Below are positions 12,203-23,793 of a DNA stretch of 64,000 nt, piece after piece; position 1 is the stretch's first letter, and each line of letters starts with the position of its first letter. Location of the stretch: NCBI RefSeq assembly GCF_024323335.1, contig NC_066581.1:182810330-182874329 (forward strand), read 5' to 3'. The position numbers were made by a program, and so were the translations under genes. A model generated the notes under the pieces. The model searched no databases. It saw nothing but the letters and a program-made list of their open reading frames with translations, and was not told where the DNA came from. The stretch comes from Lathyrus oleraceus. Lineage: Eukaryota > Streptophyta > Magnoliopsida > Fabales > Fabaceae.

Positions 12203-12415
12203 GATGGATGTAAGACCAGCGATTGGCATTTCGTATCCTCTTGTTGTGTGCTTGGAGTCCGATGTAAGTCCAGCGATTGGCATTTGGTTTCCAGTGTGCG
12301 TGTGTTTGGTTCGGAGTCTGATGTAAGTCCAGCGATTGGCATTCGGTTTCCATGTTTGCCTGTTTTTGTGTGGAGTTTGACGTAAGCCCAGCGATTGGCA
12401 GTCGATTTCCTGTGT
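12203..12415 (+). repeat. LTR minisatellite, four units
   Basis: Units of about 50-60 bases carry the core GTAAGTCCAGCGATTGGCA. Equivalent arrays sit at the same LTR position in every Ogre-type LTR of the window. Confidence 0.85.
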
Positions 12416-12890
12416 TGTTTTGTTTGGCGTGCGTTAGCTGAGCTACGGATGATCTGATTCTTCTTAGTCCGAGAAGATACGTATGCATAGGATGCGACAT
12501 CCTAGCGAGCATGTTTTTCCCCGGTCCGAACTACGTCGACTCTGATGTCTATGCCTGATAGACTACGTAGGCCCAGGATGCGATATCCTGCCGAGTTAGC
12601 TTCGTTTGTTTTCTTGTGTCTCTTTCAGCCAGTGTGTTTGTTTGTGAGCAGTGTTTTAGCAACCATATTCCTTCCTTTTGTGCGTGGATCCCGTCGAGTA
12701 CGACGGATGCGTAGGGGTGCTAATACCTTCCCTTCGCATAACCGACTCCCGATCCCATTTCTCTTTGGTCGCGAGACCATGTTCTTTCCAAGTTTACTTC
12801 GAGCGTTTCCTTTCCCTCTTTTGGGATAAATAACGCACGGTGGCGGCTCTGTTGTTCTGTTTTCCCGCCGGTTTTTCGCGTAATGCGACA

Positions 12891-15800
12891 GTCAAGAACA
12901 TCACATCTGACATCAGTAAATCCAACAGCTTTGGTAAGAAAACAAAGTCTGAAGAAAAGCCCAAAGAAGTTTAGTTCTATGAGTGTAATGGGTATGGTCA
13001 TATTAAAACTAAATGTGGGACCTACCTCAAGAAACAAAAAAGGAGTCTTGTGGCCTCTTGGTCTGATGAAAGTGAAATAGAAGAAGCTACAAACCATGTG
13101 ACTGCATTGACAGGAAGATGGGGGTCTGAGGAAGAGTCAATTGATGATGAAAGAACCTTTGAAGAGCTGGCCACTACCTACAAAGAGTTGGGCCACAGAA
13201 GTGTAGGAGTGTGCAGACAAGTTGAAAGCCAAAAGAAATTGATAGCTCAACTGAAAAATGAAAAGGAAGAGTATGTGGAAACCATCTCAAAATTGAAGAC
13301 TGAAGCTGTATTCTTGAATTCCAAACTAGATGAGATGACTAAGTATGTAAGAATGCTTAACAATGGATCTGCCATCCTAGACAAGATTCTCCACACTGGC
13401 CAAATAACAGGAAACAAATCTGGCATTGGATTCAAGGCTGAGTGCAGTTACACTAGTTGCAAACCAAAATCCAAACCTAAGTACAGCCATGTTAAAAGAA
13501 AACCTGAGATGTCACATCAGATGTCACAACAGCAGAAAGGGAAATATCAAAGATGGAAATGCCAATACTGTGGAAAATTTGGCCACCTGAAGCCCTTCTG
13601 CTATAAGCTATATGGTTATCCTGGCCCTGTTCAGTCTCAATACCAATCAAGGTCCAAGCATCAGAGGACTGTCAACAAAAAGCAATGGGTTCCTAAGACA
13701 AAGGTCACAAGTCTAATAGCTCACACTTCCCTCAGAGTTTCAGCCAAAGAAGATTGGTATTTTGACAGTGGTTGCTCCAGACATATGACTAGGAACAAAA
13801 ATATGCTAACTGAACTTCACCCTCATGCCATGAGTTATGTTACCTTTGGTGATGTTGCAAAGGGTGAAATCAAGGGAATGGGTAGGCTAGATTTCCTTGG
13901 AGTTCCTGACCTTGATGATGTCCTACTTGTTAAAGGATTAACTGTTAATTTTATAAGCATCAGTCAACTGTGTGATCAAGGTCTGAATGTAAACTTCACC
14001 AGAACTGAATGTCTGATTACTAACAAAGAAAATGAAGTAATCATGAAGGGAGTTAGGTCCAAAGACAACTGCTACATGTGGAGCTCTCAAGAAACTGGAT
14101 ACTCTTCAATGTGTACCTTAGCCAAAGAAGAAGAAGCGAAGATATGGCATCAAAGATTAGGCCACCTGCACCTTAAAGGGATGAAGAGGATCATATCAGT
14201 TGAAGCTGTTAGAGGAATTCCCAACCTAAAGATTGATGAGGGAAAAATCTGTGGAGAATGTCATATTAGAAAACAAACAAGGATGTCACACCAGAGGCTC
14301 AGACATGACACAACCACCAAAGTCTTAGAACTCCTTCATATGGACTTGATGGGACCCATGCAAGTTGAAAGCCTTGGTGGGAAGAAGTATGCATATGTGG
14401 TGGTGGATGATTTCTCTAGATACACCTAGATCAATTTTATAAGAGAAAAATCTGATGTATTTGAAGTCTTTAAGGAGCTTTGTCTGAAACTTCAAAGGGA
14501 AAAAGAAAGTCCTGTTGTCAAAATCAGAAGTGATCATGGGAAGAAGTTTGAGAATAGCAAATTTACTGAATTTTGCTCTTCAGAAGGAATTCATCATGAG
14601 TTCTCATCTCCCATCACTCCCCAGCAAAATGGTGTGGTGGAAAGAAAAAATAGGACTCTTCAAGAATCAGCCAGAGCTATGATTCATGCTAAGAAATTGT
14701 CCTACCATTTTTGGGCTGAAGCCATGAACACAGCTTGCTATGTTCACAATAGAGTGACATTAAAGAAAGGGACTCCCATAACCCTTTATGAAGTCTGGAA
14801 AGGAAGAAAACCTACAGTCAAATACTTCCATGTATTTGGCAGCAAATGCTATATCTTGGCTGATCGTGAGCAAAGAAGGAAGATGGATCCCAAAAGTGAT
14901 GAAGGAATATTTTTGGGCTATTCAACAAACAGTAGAGCTTACAGGGTCTTTAATTCCAGAACTAATGTATTGATGGAATCCATCAATGTTGTGGTTGATG
15001 ACCAACAGACTGATGTCACAGACGATGTCGAGACATCTCTGAATGATTCTCCAGCTGACTTCTCAGACAAAAATAAGGAAGAAGAACTTCCTCAAGCTGA
15101 ACCTGAAGATGACAAAATCAACAAGGGACCCTCTATCTGAATTCAGAAGGATCATCCGAAAGATCTTATCATAGGAGATCCAGATAAAGGAGTCACTACT
15201 AGATCAAGGGAAGTGATCTCACATGGCTGCTTTGTGTCAAAGATTGAACCCAGAAATATCAAGGAAGCCTTGACTGATGAGTTCTGGATCAATGCCATGC
15301 AAGACGAATTAGGCCAATTCAAGAGGAATGAAGTATGGGAATTGGTTCCTAGACCTGAAGGAGTAAATGTCATAGGTACAAAGTGGGTATATAAGAATAA
15401 ATCTGATGAACAAGGAGTTGTTACTAAAAACAAAGCTAGATTAGTAGCTCAAGGATATACTCAAGTTGAAGGAGTAGACTTTGATGAAACTTTTGCTCCT
15501 GTAGCTCGCCTGGAGTCCATTATATTATTGCTTGGAGTGGCATGTATTCTGAAATTCAAACTGTTTCAAATGGATGTAAAAAGTGCCTTCCTGAATGGCT
15601 ACTTAAATGAAGAAGTATATGTGGAACAACCTAAAGGATTCACTGGTTCAAATCTTCCACTACATGTGTACAGATTGAAGAAAGCCCTCTATGGGTTGAA
15701 GCAAGCTCCCAGGGCTTGGTATGAGAGACTCACAGTGTTCCTCATTGACAATGGATACAGGAAAGGAGGTATTGACAAAACACTGTTTGTGAAGAATGAA

Positions 15801-16603
15801 GGAGGAAAGCTAATGGTGGCACAAATATATGTTGATGACATTGTATTTGGTGGGATGTCAGAACAGATGGTTGAACATTTTGTTAGACAAATGCAATATG
15901 AGTTTGAGATGAGCATTGTTGGAGAACTGACCTACTTTCTTGGACTACAAGTCAAACAGATGGAAGACTCTATCTTTCTATCTCAAAGCAAGTATGCCAA
16001 GAACATTGTGAAGAAGTTTGGCATGGAAAATGCAAGCCATAAAAGGACACCTGCTCCTACTCATGTGAAAATCTCCAAAGATGAAAATGGTGTCAGTGTA
16101 GATCAGAGTCTATACAGAAGCATGATAGGTAGTTTGCTATATCTCACAGCAAGCAGACCTGACATTGCATTTGCTGTAGGTGTTAGTGCTAGGTATTAAG
16201 CTGAACCAAAAGTCAGTCACATAAACCAAGTGAAGAGAATACTGAAATATGTCAATGGCACCAGTGACTATGGGATGTTATATACTCATGGATCTGGATC
16301 CATGCTGATTGGTTACTGTGATGCTGACTGGGCTGGAAGTGCTGATGATAGGAAAAGCACATCTAGAGGATGCTTCTTTTTGGGGAACAATCTGATTTCA
16401 TGGTTCAGTAAGAAACAAAATTGTGTATCTCTATCCACTGCTGAAGCTGAATACATAGCAGCTGGGAGTAGCTGTTCTCAACTGGTCTGGATGAAGCAAA
16501 TGTTGTCTGAATACAATGTCACACAAAAAGTCATGACATTATACTATGATAACCTGAGTGCCATAAATATTTCCAAAAATCCTATTCAACATAGCAGGAC
16601 AAA
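12891..16603 (+). pseudogene. Sirevirus (SIRE/Maximus-type Ty1/copia) gag-pol, interrupted
   Basis: One reading frame runs through this segment, broken only by four stops: TAG 12972-12974, TAG 14427-14429, TAA/TGA-type stops at 15138-15140 and TAA 16197-16199. The domains in order are a gag zinc knuckle that has lost its first Cys (F-x2-C-x4-H-x4-C near 12975), a second intact knuckle (CQYCGKFGHLKPFC, from about 13560), protease (DSGCSRHMT near 13760), integrase (zinc region near 14150, core from about 14330), RT (YVDD 15828-15839) and RNase H. The two knuckles and the overall sequence point to the SIRE lineage. Ogre-1 cut off the 5' part; Ogre-2 cuts the RNase H at 16603, and the frame resumes at 38370. 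Confidence 0.92.
16599..16603 (+). repeat. Left target site duplication of Ogre-2 (ACAAA)
   Basis: ACAAA precedes the 5' LTR and is repeated at 38370-38374. Removing one copy and the element restores the Sirevirus RNase H frame. Confidence 0.95.
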
Positions 16604-17608
16604 TGTAGCACCTCAAATTTGCACCTCCCATTTGTATATTCATTTCATTTTTAGGTCATTAAGATTGCATAAGCATTGCATATCATGTTGCATTTCATCA
16701 GTCAAGACTGGTCAGGAGATTCAACTGTGCAAGGAAACATGAGCATTTTACATGAGATCAAAGCCCTAGGGTGGTTCCATTGAGCTCACATGACCCAAGG
16801 ATCATTTTGAAGTAGCTTGGCCAAGTGTTGAAGGCTCAGAACTCATCAGTGCATGATCAAATCATCTGAGGCCCATAGAAGTCAATAGAAGTCAACTGCA
16901 AAGTCAACTGTGGATTTGGAGGTGGGAAGTGGTTAGAGATGCTTCATTCATGTTCAAACAAGTCTCATTTGACATTTCAAACACTCACATTGAAGAATTT
17001 GAAGTCAGGTCAAGACTTTCCCAAAATAGCAAGTGACCTATAATTTGAAATTTCCAAAAATGGAAAGGTTTTTGACCAACTTCAACTCAAGTTTACATCA
17101 TCAAGAAAGCTTCAAATGAAATTTTGTCCAACATGAAAGTTGAATATCTTTCTCTCCCATTTCCAAAAAGTCCAAGATCATGGATTTATGATGTGTGGTT
17201 GAGGAGATATGATCCAATCATGGCAAAGTGTGTTTAAAAACTTCAAATGGGCATAACTTTTGAACCAAAGCTCCAAAATGAGTGGTTCTTTTTGCATTTT
17301 GTTCATCATGACTTATGGTTTCTAAAACATCCATTACATGGCATGAATTCCACTTGCATAATCATGTGCTCACTCATGAAGTTTTGTGAAGGAAAATTTC
17401 TAAAATCATTTTGGTTGATCATGGGCATAAAAAACCATTTCCAAAGCTTGCATGGACATTGATTAAGTGGATTTGGGCCAGAATTGTACACTGTTCACGC
17501 ATGCATGAAGTGCATGAGGTGAAAATACCATTTTGCACATACACCTCATAAGTTGTTAATCTTGATTAGCTTTGGTTAAAACATGATTTCAGTATCATTA
17601 GCAAGGGG

Positions 17609-17617
17609 TATATAAGG
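17609..17617 (+). promoter_or_regulatory. TATA box of Ogre-2 5' LTR
   Basis: TATATAAGG lies about 1.0 kb into the LTR after an AT-rich U3. The 3' LTR carries the same sequence at 35047-35055. Confidence 0.7.
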
Positions 17618-18838
17618 TTAATCTTAACTGCTTTCATCATTAACATCCATTTCATATCTGAATCTCAAATCAACCAAAAAATTTCTCTCAAAATATTTTC
17701 CAAATTCTTCACATAAACACTCAGTTTCTTGCATTATTCTTGATCCTGGTAGAGATTAGAGTGAGATTGTACGTAAATCTTGGAGCATTCATGCCTTTGA
17801 CCACACATGAAGCTTGAAGCATTCAAGGAATTTTCAAATTGAGCTGGAACCACACGTGCTGGAGCTTCAATCTTTTCACCAATCATCTCACCAAGCATTG
17901 CAAAAGATTTTTGGACCATCACAAGCCTTGAAACAAGCCAAACACGAATCTACTCTTCAAGAGGTAGGATTTTTTATTCTCATAATTCTCAAATCCATGT
18001 GTATGTTTGTGTAGATCTCGTGTTGTTGAGAATTCTGGTGGAAAAATCACTTAAAATGATGCAATATCCATGAAGTTATGCATGATTGAAGTTTGAAGTG
18101 CAAGAATGTTCTTCTTCGATTTGATCATGTTATTAGGAATTAGGAATAAATGTTTCTTGATCTATGATCCACGTGAAAAATGCTTTTGAATGCTATGCTT
18201 GTTTTTAATTTCTGGAGTTTTTTTGGATTTCTGGAATTTGAAGATGAATCTTCATCTTCTTCGTGATGAAGATGATGAATCTTCATAGTTTGCTACGAAT
18301 GTTCTTCAGCCAACCACGGTTTAGCTACGAAATCCTGCTTTTGCTACGAATTCTGGGCGCTTAGGGTTTTAAGACCAAAACGGTGTCGTTTTGGTGAGCG
18401 CGCCCATGTTTGAAATTGGTTGAGGTTCGAGTCCCACCGAGCGCATATTTTCAAATTGTTTAGCCTTTTCACATGTTCCCTCCATTATTCATGCTTTGTA
18501 CATTTTTGAAATCCAATTTTTCTCCCAACTAAAATCATATAAAATAGAAAAATGCATCAATTTCATCCCAATTTTTTGCAAAATGCTCCTTATTCTGTCT
18601 AGTTTTTTATGAGCATGAATGTGAAAGTTGTGCCTGGCTGGAAAAATAATTTGTTCTAGGATGATTGAATACATATGCATGTGTGATATTGCCTTGGTCT
18701 TCCCATCATAAAATGATCAAAAATAATCCAATGGCTTTGAAATTTTGTGCGTAGGTTCTTAACATATTGATGGACATTTTGGTTTTGGTTTGACATTTTT
18801 CTCATGCATCATTTCTGTTTTATGCTTGTGTTAACATG

Positions 18839-18859
18839 GTGTGACAATTTGTGTCACAC
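18839..18859 (+). other. Conserved palindrome in Ogre-2 5' LTR
   Basis: Arms GTGTGACA and TGTCACAC flank the 5-base spacer ATTTG, 1230 bases after the TATA box. Confidence 0.75.
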
Positions 18860-19510
18860 ATTTGGTTGTCTGACTTGTACAATGTGATTTCCATGCCAAA
18901 TGATCTCCAACGCTTCTGATTTTTTGTGTGATGGATGTTCTGGATGTCTTGATTGCTCATGAATTCTTCCAGAATTATTTGAATCATTTCTGTTTTGATT
19001 GAGAATTTTCATTCATGTTGATCATTTGGATGCCTTGAATTGGTCTTTGGTTTATCTTGCACATGAAATGAACTTGCTTATTGATTATGATTTGGTTCTT
19101 TTTAGGACTTATTCTTGAGTGATTACACATGCTTTGTGTTGAGTTTGAAGTTCTGTTTTGACTCTTTGATTCTCTTTTGACCCTAGGCTCTGACCTAGTG
19201 GTTTGGACTTACCATTTGGGTTGTGAATTTCAGGTTCAAGTGTACATTTCCATGATTGGAGTGGCTCCTTCATTTAAGCTTGGTCAATTGTTGTCATGTG
19301 CTAATCTTTGTGTGTTTTGTAGGCTTTGAGAGCAATTCATTTGTGTGGATTACTCATTGTTGTCTGATGATGACTGGTTGTCTGTTTGATATTGACTGTT
19401 GATTGTTTGTTTGTACAGTTGAACTGATTGGTTTAGATGTTTCTACAGGTACCTAATTTGCTTTGAGTTCATTTGAACTTACTTGGCATTGCTTGTGGTT
19501 TGCATATCGT

Positions 19511-19602
19511 TGAGGTATAATCTCTTGACTTCATGTAGTCTGGAAGACTTGCTGTTATTGGTAGGCACCTGTCTGAAGCCCTCCTTAAGAGGCAATGTTT
19601 GT
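19511..19602 (+). ncRNA. Conserved leader block with hairpin, Ogre-2 5' LTR
   Basis: The hairpin at 19548-19565 has a 5-bp stem CTTGC/GTAGG, including two G-U pairs, and the 8-nt loop TGTTATTG. Compared with Ogre-1, each arm is two bases shorter but the pairing and loop length are kept. It is part of the transcribed leader. The RNA role is inferred. Confidence 0.5.
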
Positions 19603-20284
19603 GAATGTTTAATTTTGTGCCAAGCAGGTAAAGACCTCTTAGGAGGCAATTGGCAGATAAAAGGGATGTGTAATCCATCCCCTGCTACTCAGTGTGTCAT
19701 TCCTCTTGCTCACACCATGTGTTGATGCATTGTGAATAAAAACCCAAACTCTTGTAGTGTCAGTCATCTATGGAGAAGAGTTCCTACATTCTGAACTCCC
19801 ACACTTTCTATTTTAAGTCAAGCTCTCCCAGGCCAGGGATAAGAGCTATGAGGCATAACCCCCATCTCCCATTTCATCTGCTTCACCCTAACTCTCAATG
19901 TTAGGGTTAAGAGCTAACCACACCCTATTCCAGTTGGCTTGTTTCTGCAGCTTAACCTTGTATGAGCCTGATTGTTTGAATATAGTGTGTATGCTTGCTT
20001 TATTGTGCTTGTTTGCTTGATTGTGCTGTTTAGGATAGCTTGCTTCCTGTGCAAGTTAGGATAGAAACCTCAACATAGGGATCATATGCATGACAACTTC
20101 TAGGCTCGAGTCGTAGTCTCCCTAGTAGCTTGTTATCCCCCTTTGTCTCTGGTTAGGTTAGAAGTTCTTTCCCTGTTAAGAGGAACTACGTCGCCCTGAT
20201 CCTCATACCAGGTGAGGTACGTAGGCAGGAGATGAGCAGATCTCTCCGGGCGCCCTTTTTCTTTTTCAACCGTTTGTGTGTGTT

Positions 20285-20445
20285 GGAGTCTGACGTAAGT
20301 CCAGCGATTGGCAATCGGTTTCCTGTGTGTGTGTTTGTTGGTTCGGAGTCTGATGTAAGTCCAGCGATTGGCATTCGGTTTTCATGTTTACCTGTTTGTG
20401 TGGAGTCTGACGTAAGTCCAGCGATTGGCAGTCGGTTTCCTGTTG
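20285..20445 (+). repeat. LTR minisatellite, three units
   Basis: Three units of about 57 bases with the core GTAAGTCCAGCGATTGGCA, in the position of the four-unit array of the Ogre-1 LTR. Confidence 0.85.
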
Positions 20446-20925
20446 TGTTTCGTTTGGCGTGCGTTAGCCGAGCTACGAGTGCTCTGATTCTTCTCCGGTC
20501 AGAGAAGATACGTATGCATAGGATGCGACATCCTAGCGAGCACATTTCCCATATCCCCGAACTACGTCGACTCTGATGTCTGTGCTTGACAGACTACGTA
20601 GGCCCAGGATGCGATATCCTTCCGAGTCCCGTTTCTTTTGTCTTTTTGTGTCTCCTTCCAGTGTGTGTGAAGTTTTTAAGCAGTTTTTAGCAACCTTCTT
20701 TCTATTCCTTTCGAGCGTGGATCCCGTCGAGTACGACGGATGCGTAGGGGTGCTAATACCTTCCCTTCGCATAACCGACTCCCGATCCCATATTTCTCTG
20801 GTCGCGAGACCATGTCTTTTCCAGGTTTACTTCGAGCGTTTCCTTTCCCTCCTTTGGGATAAATAACACACGGTGGCGGCTCTGTTGTTTCGTTTTCCCG
20901 CTGATTTTTCGCGTAATGCGACAGC

Positions 20926-20944
20926 TGGCGACTCTGCTGGGGAC
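20926..20944 (+). other. Primer binding site of Ogre-2 (tRNA-Arg type)
   Basis: TGGCGACTCTGCTGGGGAC starts two bases after the 5' LTR. Ogre elements are known to use a tRNA-Arg primer, and this is the sequence type found in them. It primes minus-strand DNA synthesis. Confidence 0.88.
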
Positions 20945-21748
20945 ATAGATAAGTTGACCTCTTGCTGGTCCATATTCCCTAAGCGAGTCACTCCTAGCGC
21001 TCTTTAGGATAGGGTTTGGTTGCTTTACTGTTTCATTTATTGCATTCATTTATTTATGTTTGCATTTATGTTTGCATTTATGTTTGCATTTATGTTTGTA
21101 TTTATGTTTGCATTTATGTTTGCATTCATCATACTTTCATCTGTGCTGGCTGTGTGTTTGTCTCTCTGTGGGGTGGGAGTTACAAGAGGTAAAAGGCCCA
21201 ATACCCAGGCTATGAGTGAACTCTAGGACACCTAGGAATATAGTGATTCTTGGGAAGCGGGTGGTATTGCGCCACTTAGCGGAACTTGATATCACGAGCA
21301 GTTCAGATCCTGATGGGGTATTATCGGTACATACATCTGGCGTGTACATGATGATATTCTATGAAAGGGTTGTTTATCCTGCGTTTCTCTTGACCTTACC
21401 CTGGCCTAGATGACACCCGTGAGTGGGGAGGGATTGATCATTACAGGTATCGTTGGTGACTTGTTGGTGACTTGTGGGTGACTCTTGGGTTATGTTGGTG
21501 ACTTGGTTCTACAAAATGGGTTTCAGATGACTTTGGGTCTCAAATGACTTTGTGGTTCCGAATTCAAGCCGAAGCTTTGAGCCTGTGCTCCGAGATACAC
21601 GGCCAACCAGTCGTGTTTGCATCATTTGCATCATAGCATGTTTATTTTCAAAAAAATAATGCGAAAAAAAAAATGAAAAAAGAAAAAAGCTAATCTCCTC
21701 ATGCATATCATTTCTCAGGTTCATTCAGGAGTCTATTCACTATGAGAG
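20945..21748 (+). other. Ogre-2 untranslated leader before ORF1
   Basis: Non-coding stretch between primer binding site and ORF1. It holds the 12-bp tandem repeat at 21045-21127 and a run of A near 21660-21690. Short open frames here follow from the repeat. Confidence 0.7.
21045..21127 (+). repeat. 12-bp tandem repeat in Ogre-2 leader
   Basis: About seven copies of TTTATGTTTGCA, one of them with T in place of C. The unit is divisible by three, which produces an artefactual open frame of repeating F, M and A residues. Confidence 0.9.
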
Positions 21749-23389
21749 ATGGCAACCATTCCAGAGTTGAAGAGGAAGACTTGCACCTACAGTTTTCACC
21801 GTGAGCCATTGACGTCTTTGATAGAGTTGAGCAATCTTGTGACCGGCGGTAATCAGAAGGTGTTTGTTGATCAGTATGGGGATTTGTTGACACTGTTGAA
21901 GATGGTGGTTGATCCAGTGTCGTTGCAGACTCTCCTACAGTTTTATGATCCAGAGCTCCGTTGCTTCACTTTCCAGAATTATCAGTTAGCGCCCACTCTT
22001 GAGGAGTACTCCATTCTGATAAATGTCCCGATCAGATACCAGGTGCCTTTCTTGGATGTTCCGAAGGAGGTTGATTTCAGAGTTGTTGCCAGAGCTCTTC
22101 ATTTGAGTATCAAGGAAGTGAGTGACAATTGGAAGTCGAGTGGTGATGTTGTGGGTTTACCTTTGAAGTTCCTGGCGAGGATTGCTAAAGAAGAAGCAAA
22201 GAAGGGAAATTGGGAAGCTTTTCATGCTCAGTTAGCTATCATGATCTATGGAGTTGTGTTGTTTCCGAGTATGCCTAATTTTGTGGATCTTGCTGCTGTC
22301 ACTATTTTCCTCGGAGGAAATCCAGTTCCTACTTTGTTAGCTGACACTTACTATGCTATGCACAGCAGGCATGGTAAGGGTGGAGCTATCAGATGCTGTC
22401 TCCCGTTGCTACTCAGATGGTTCTTGTCTCTCCTGCCAGTCAGTGGACCTTTTGTGGATGCTCGGAGCACTCATAAGTGGACTCAGAGGATTATGTCTCT
22501 CACTTCCTATGATATCAGATGGCAATCTTATCGGATGGACGTGCGTAATGTCATCATGAGTTGTGGAGCGTTTCGTAATGTGCCACTCGTAGGGACTAAG
22601 GGTTGCATCAATTACAACCCGGTTCTTTCTCTTCGCCAGTTGGGGTTTGTGATGAATGGAAGACCACTAGATGCTGAGATAGCAGAAAGTGTGTATTTTG
22701 AGAAGCGGAGTGACCCTGCTAGATTGGAGCAAGTAGGAAGAGCTTGGAAGACCATTGGTGTCAAGGATGGAGCTGTGTTAGGGAAGAAGTTTGCAGTGGC
22801 GATGCCTAATTACATTGATTGGGTCAAGAATAGAGTTGAGACTTTGTTGCTTCCCTATGATAGGATGGAGTCATTGCAAGAGCAACCACCTTTGATCCTT
22901 GCTGAGAATGTGCCTGCTGAGCAGTACAAGCAAGCCTTGATGGAGAATCGTCGGTTGAAAGAGAAGGAACAAGATACCCAGATGGAGCTTTACAAAGCCA
23001 AAGCTGATAAGTTGAACTTGGCTCATCAACTCAAAGGCATGCAGGGTGAAGATGCTAGCAGATTGAAGAGCAAGAAGAGGTCTTATGAGGAGTTAGAGAC
23101 ATTGTTGAATGAAGAACACCGTGAGTGCTTGAGGTTGCAGAGAGCGGAAGCCAATTACCAGAAGAAGATAAGAGACCTGGAAAAGCAACTTAGAGACAGA
23201 GACATCCAATTGAAGAAGGAGGTAGACCTAAGACATGCATCAGAGAGCCAGCTTAGAGGAGAAGTTGTGGAGCTCAGAAGACAACTGAAGGAGAAGCTCA
23301 CTCCTCTGCCAGAATGTTCAGAATGTGACCTGTTGATGGACCAGTGCCGATATCTGAAGACTCTCATTCCTGGAGGACATCTTCTTTAG
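21749..23389 (+). CDS. Ogre ORF1 protein, 546 aa, upstream of gag
   Basis: An intact frame in the position of the extra ORF1 that defines Ogre elements; its function is not known. Residues 1 to about 380 look globular, with a conserved FYDPELRCFTF segment near residue 65 followed by TLEEYSILI. This resembles the plant mobile-domain / DUF7745 type of protein known from plant genomes and from retrotransposons. From about residue 385 to 530 the sequence is rich in E, K, Q, R and L in heptad-like spacing, so a coiled coil is likely. No signal peptide or membrane segment is seen. The ATG at 21749 is chosen because the frame starts with the usual MATIPELKRK and has no closer alternative. A role in RNA or particle handling would be a guess. 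Confidence 0.85.
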   Translation: MATIPELKRKTCTYSFHREPLTSLIELSNLVTGGNQKVFVDQYGDLLTLLKMVVDPVSLQTLLQFYDPELRCFTFQNYQLAPTLEEYSILINVPIRYQVPFLDVPKEVDFRVVARALHLSIKEVSDNWKSSGDVVGLPLKFLARIAKEEAKKGNWEAFHAQLAIMIYGVVLFPSMPNFVDLAAVTIFLGGNPVPTLLADTYYAMHSRHGKGGAIRCCLPLLLRWFLSLLPVSGPFVDARSTHKWTQRIMSLTSYDIRWQSYRMDVRNVIMSCGAFRNVPLVGTKGCINYNPVLSLRQLGFVMNGRPLDAEIAESVYFEKRSDPARLEQVGRAWKTIGVKDGAVLGKKFAVAMPNYIDWVKNRVETLLLPYDRMESLQEQPPLILAENVPAEQYKQALMENRRLKEKEQDTQMELYKAKADKLNLAHQLKGMQGEDASRLKSKKRSYEELETLLNEEHRECLRLQRAEANYQKKIRDLEKQLRDRDIQLKKEVDLRHASESQLRGEVVELRRQLKEKLTPLPECSECDLLMDQCRYLKTLIPGGHLL

Positions 23390-23793
23390 CTTGTATCTGT
23401 TGTTTATGATGAGAATCACCTCCAGGCTTGTTGGATGGGATTCATTGTTGCACTCTGATCATTTGGATCTTTAATTGAATATTGTTGTATGATCCTTGTT
23501 GCTCATGTCTATAGATGAGATTGTTGATGTTTCACCTTATGCTCATTACTCCTGTGTAGGTTGCTGCTTTGTTGTTTATTGCAGGTTGCCATTTCTTGAA
23601 AGATGAATTAGGCTCTTGAATGCCTGAGAAATGAACATATCATGTGCATCATACGCATCATTAGCATCATACACATATCATTTTGCATAACAGGTGTTCT
23701 TGATCGAGACTTCTCATTCTGGTTCCTGTTTCAGGTAGGATTGCTGATCAACGTCCGCACCGCTACGTAACTCGACTGAATCAACAAAGGAAT
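23390..23793 (+). other. Spacer between ORF1 and gag in Ogre-2
   Basis: It holds no open frame of note and a short imperfect run of CATCAT-type repeats near 23635-23690. How gag is reached by ribosomes after ORF1 is not evident; no intron borders were assigned here. Confidence 0.6.

Larger units (their letters stand above)
1..12890 (+). mobile_element. Ogre-1, Ty3/gypsy Tat-lineage retrotransposon, left part outside window
   Basis: This is the right half of an Ogre-type LTR retrotransposon: the end of protease, an intron, RT-RNase H-archaeal RNase H-integrase, a long 3' untranslated region with minisatellites, a polypurine tract and a complete 3' LTR. Its order and coding sequence match the complete copy at 16604-38369. 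It is inserted in the gag of a Sirevirus, whose frame resumes directly after the LTR. The right flank starts GTCAA, so the predicted 5-bp target duplication lies outside the window. The pol region has three in-frame stops, so this copy is not autonomous. Confidence 0.93.
8060..12890 (+). repeat. Ogre-1 3' LTR (4831 bp)
   Basis: It starts TGTAGCACCTC and ends TAATGCGACA, with matching short inverted termini (TGTAGC and, on the other strand, TGTCGC). It holds a TATA box, a palindrome, a conserved hairpin block, a four-unit minisatellite and a conserved U5 block (listed separately). The sequence has diverged from the Ogre-2 LTRs, so it belongs to a different subfamily. Open frames inside it do not look like genes. 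Confidence 0.92.
16604..20923 (+). repeat. Ogre-2 5' LTR
   Basis: It starts TGTAGCACCTC and ends AATGCGACA directly before the primer binding site. It matches the 3' LTR at 34042-38369 throughout. Confidence 0.96.

Noticed and set aside
12069..12512. A 147-codon minus-strand frame, with equivalents in the other LTRs
   Set aside because: It lies across the LTR minisatellite, has no conserved start among LTR copies and shows repeat composition only.
21020..21226. Possible small membrane protein with repeating FMFAFMFA
   Set aside because: Direct translation of the 12-bp TTTATGTTTGCA repeat in the Ogre leader.
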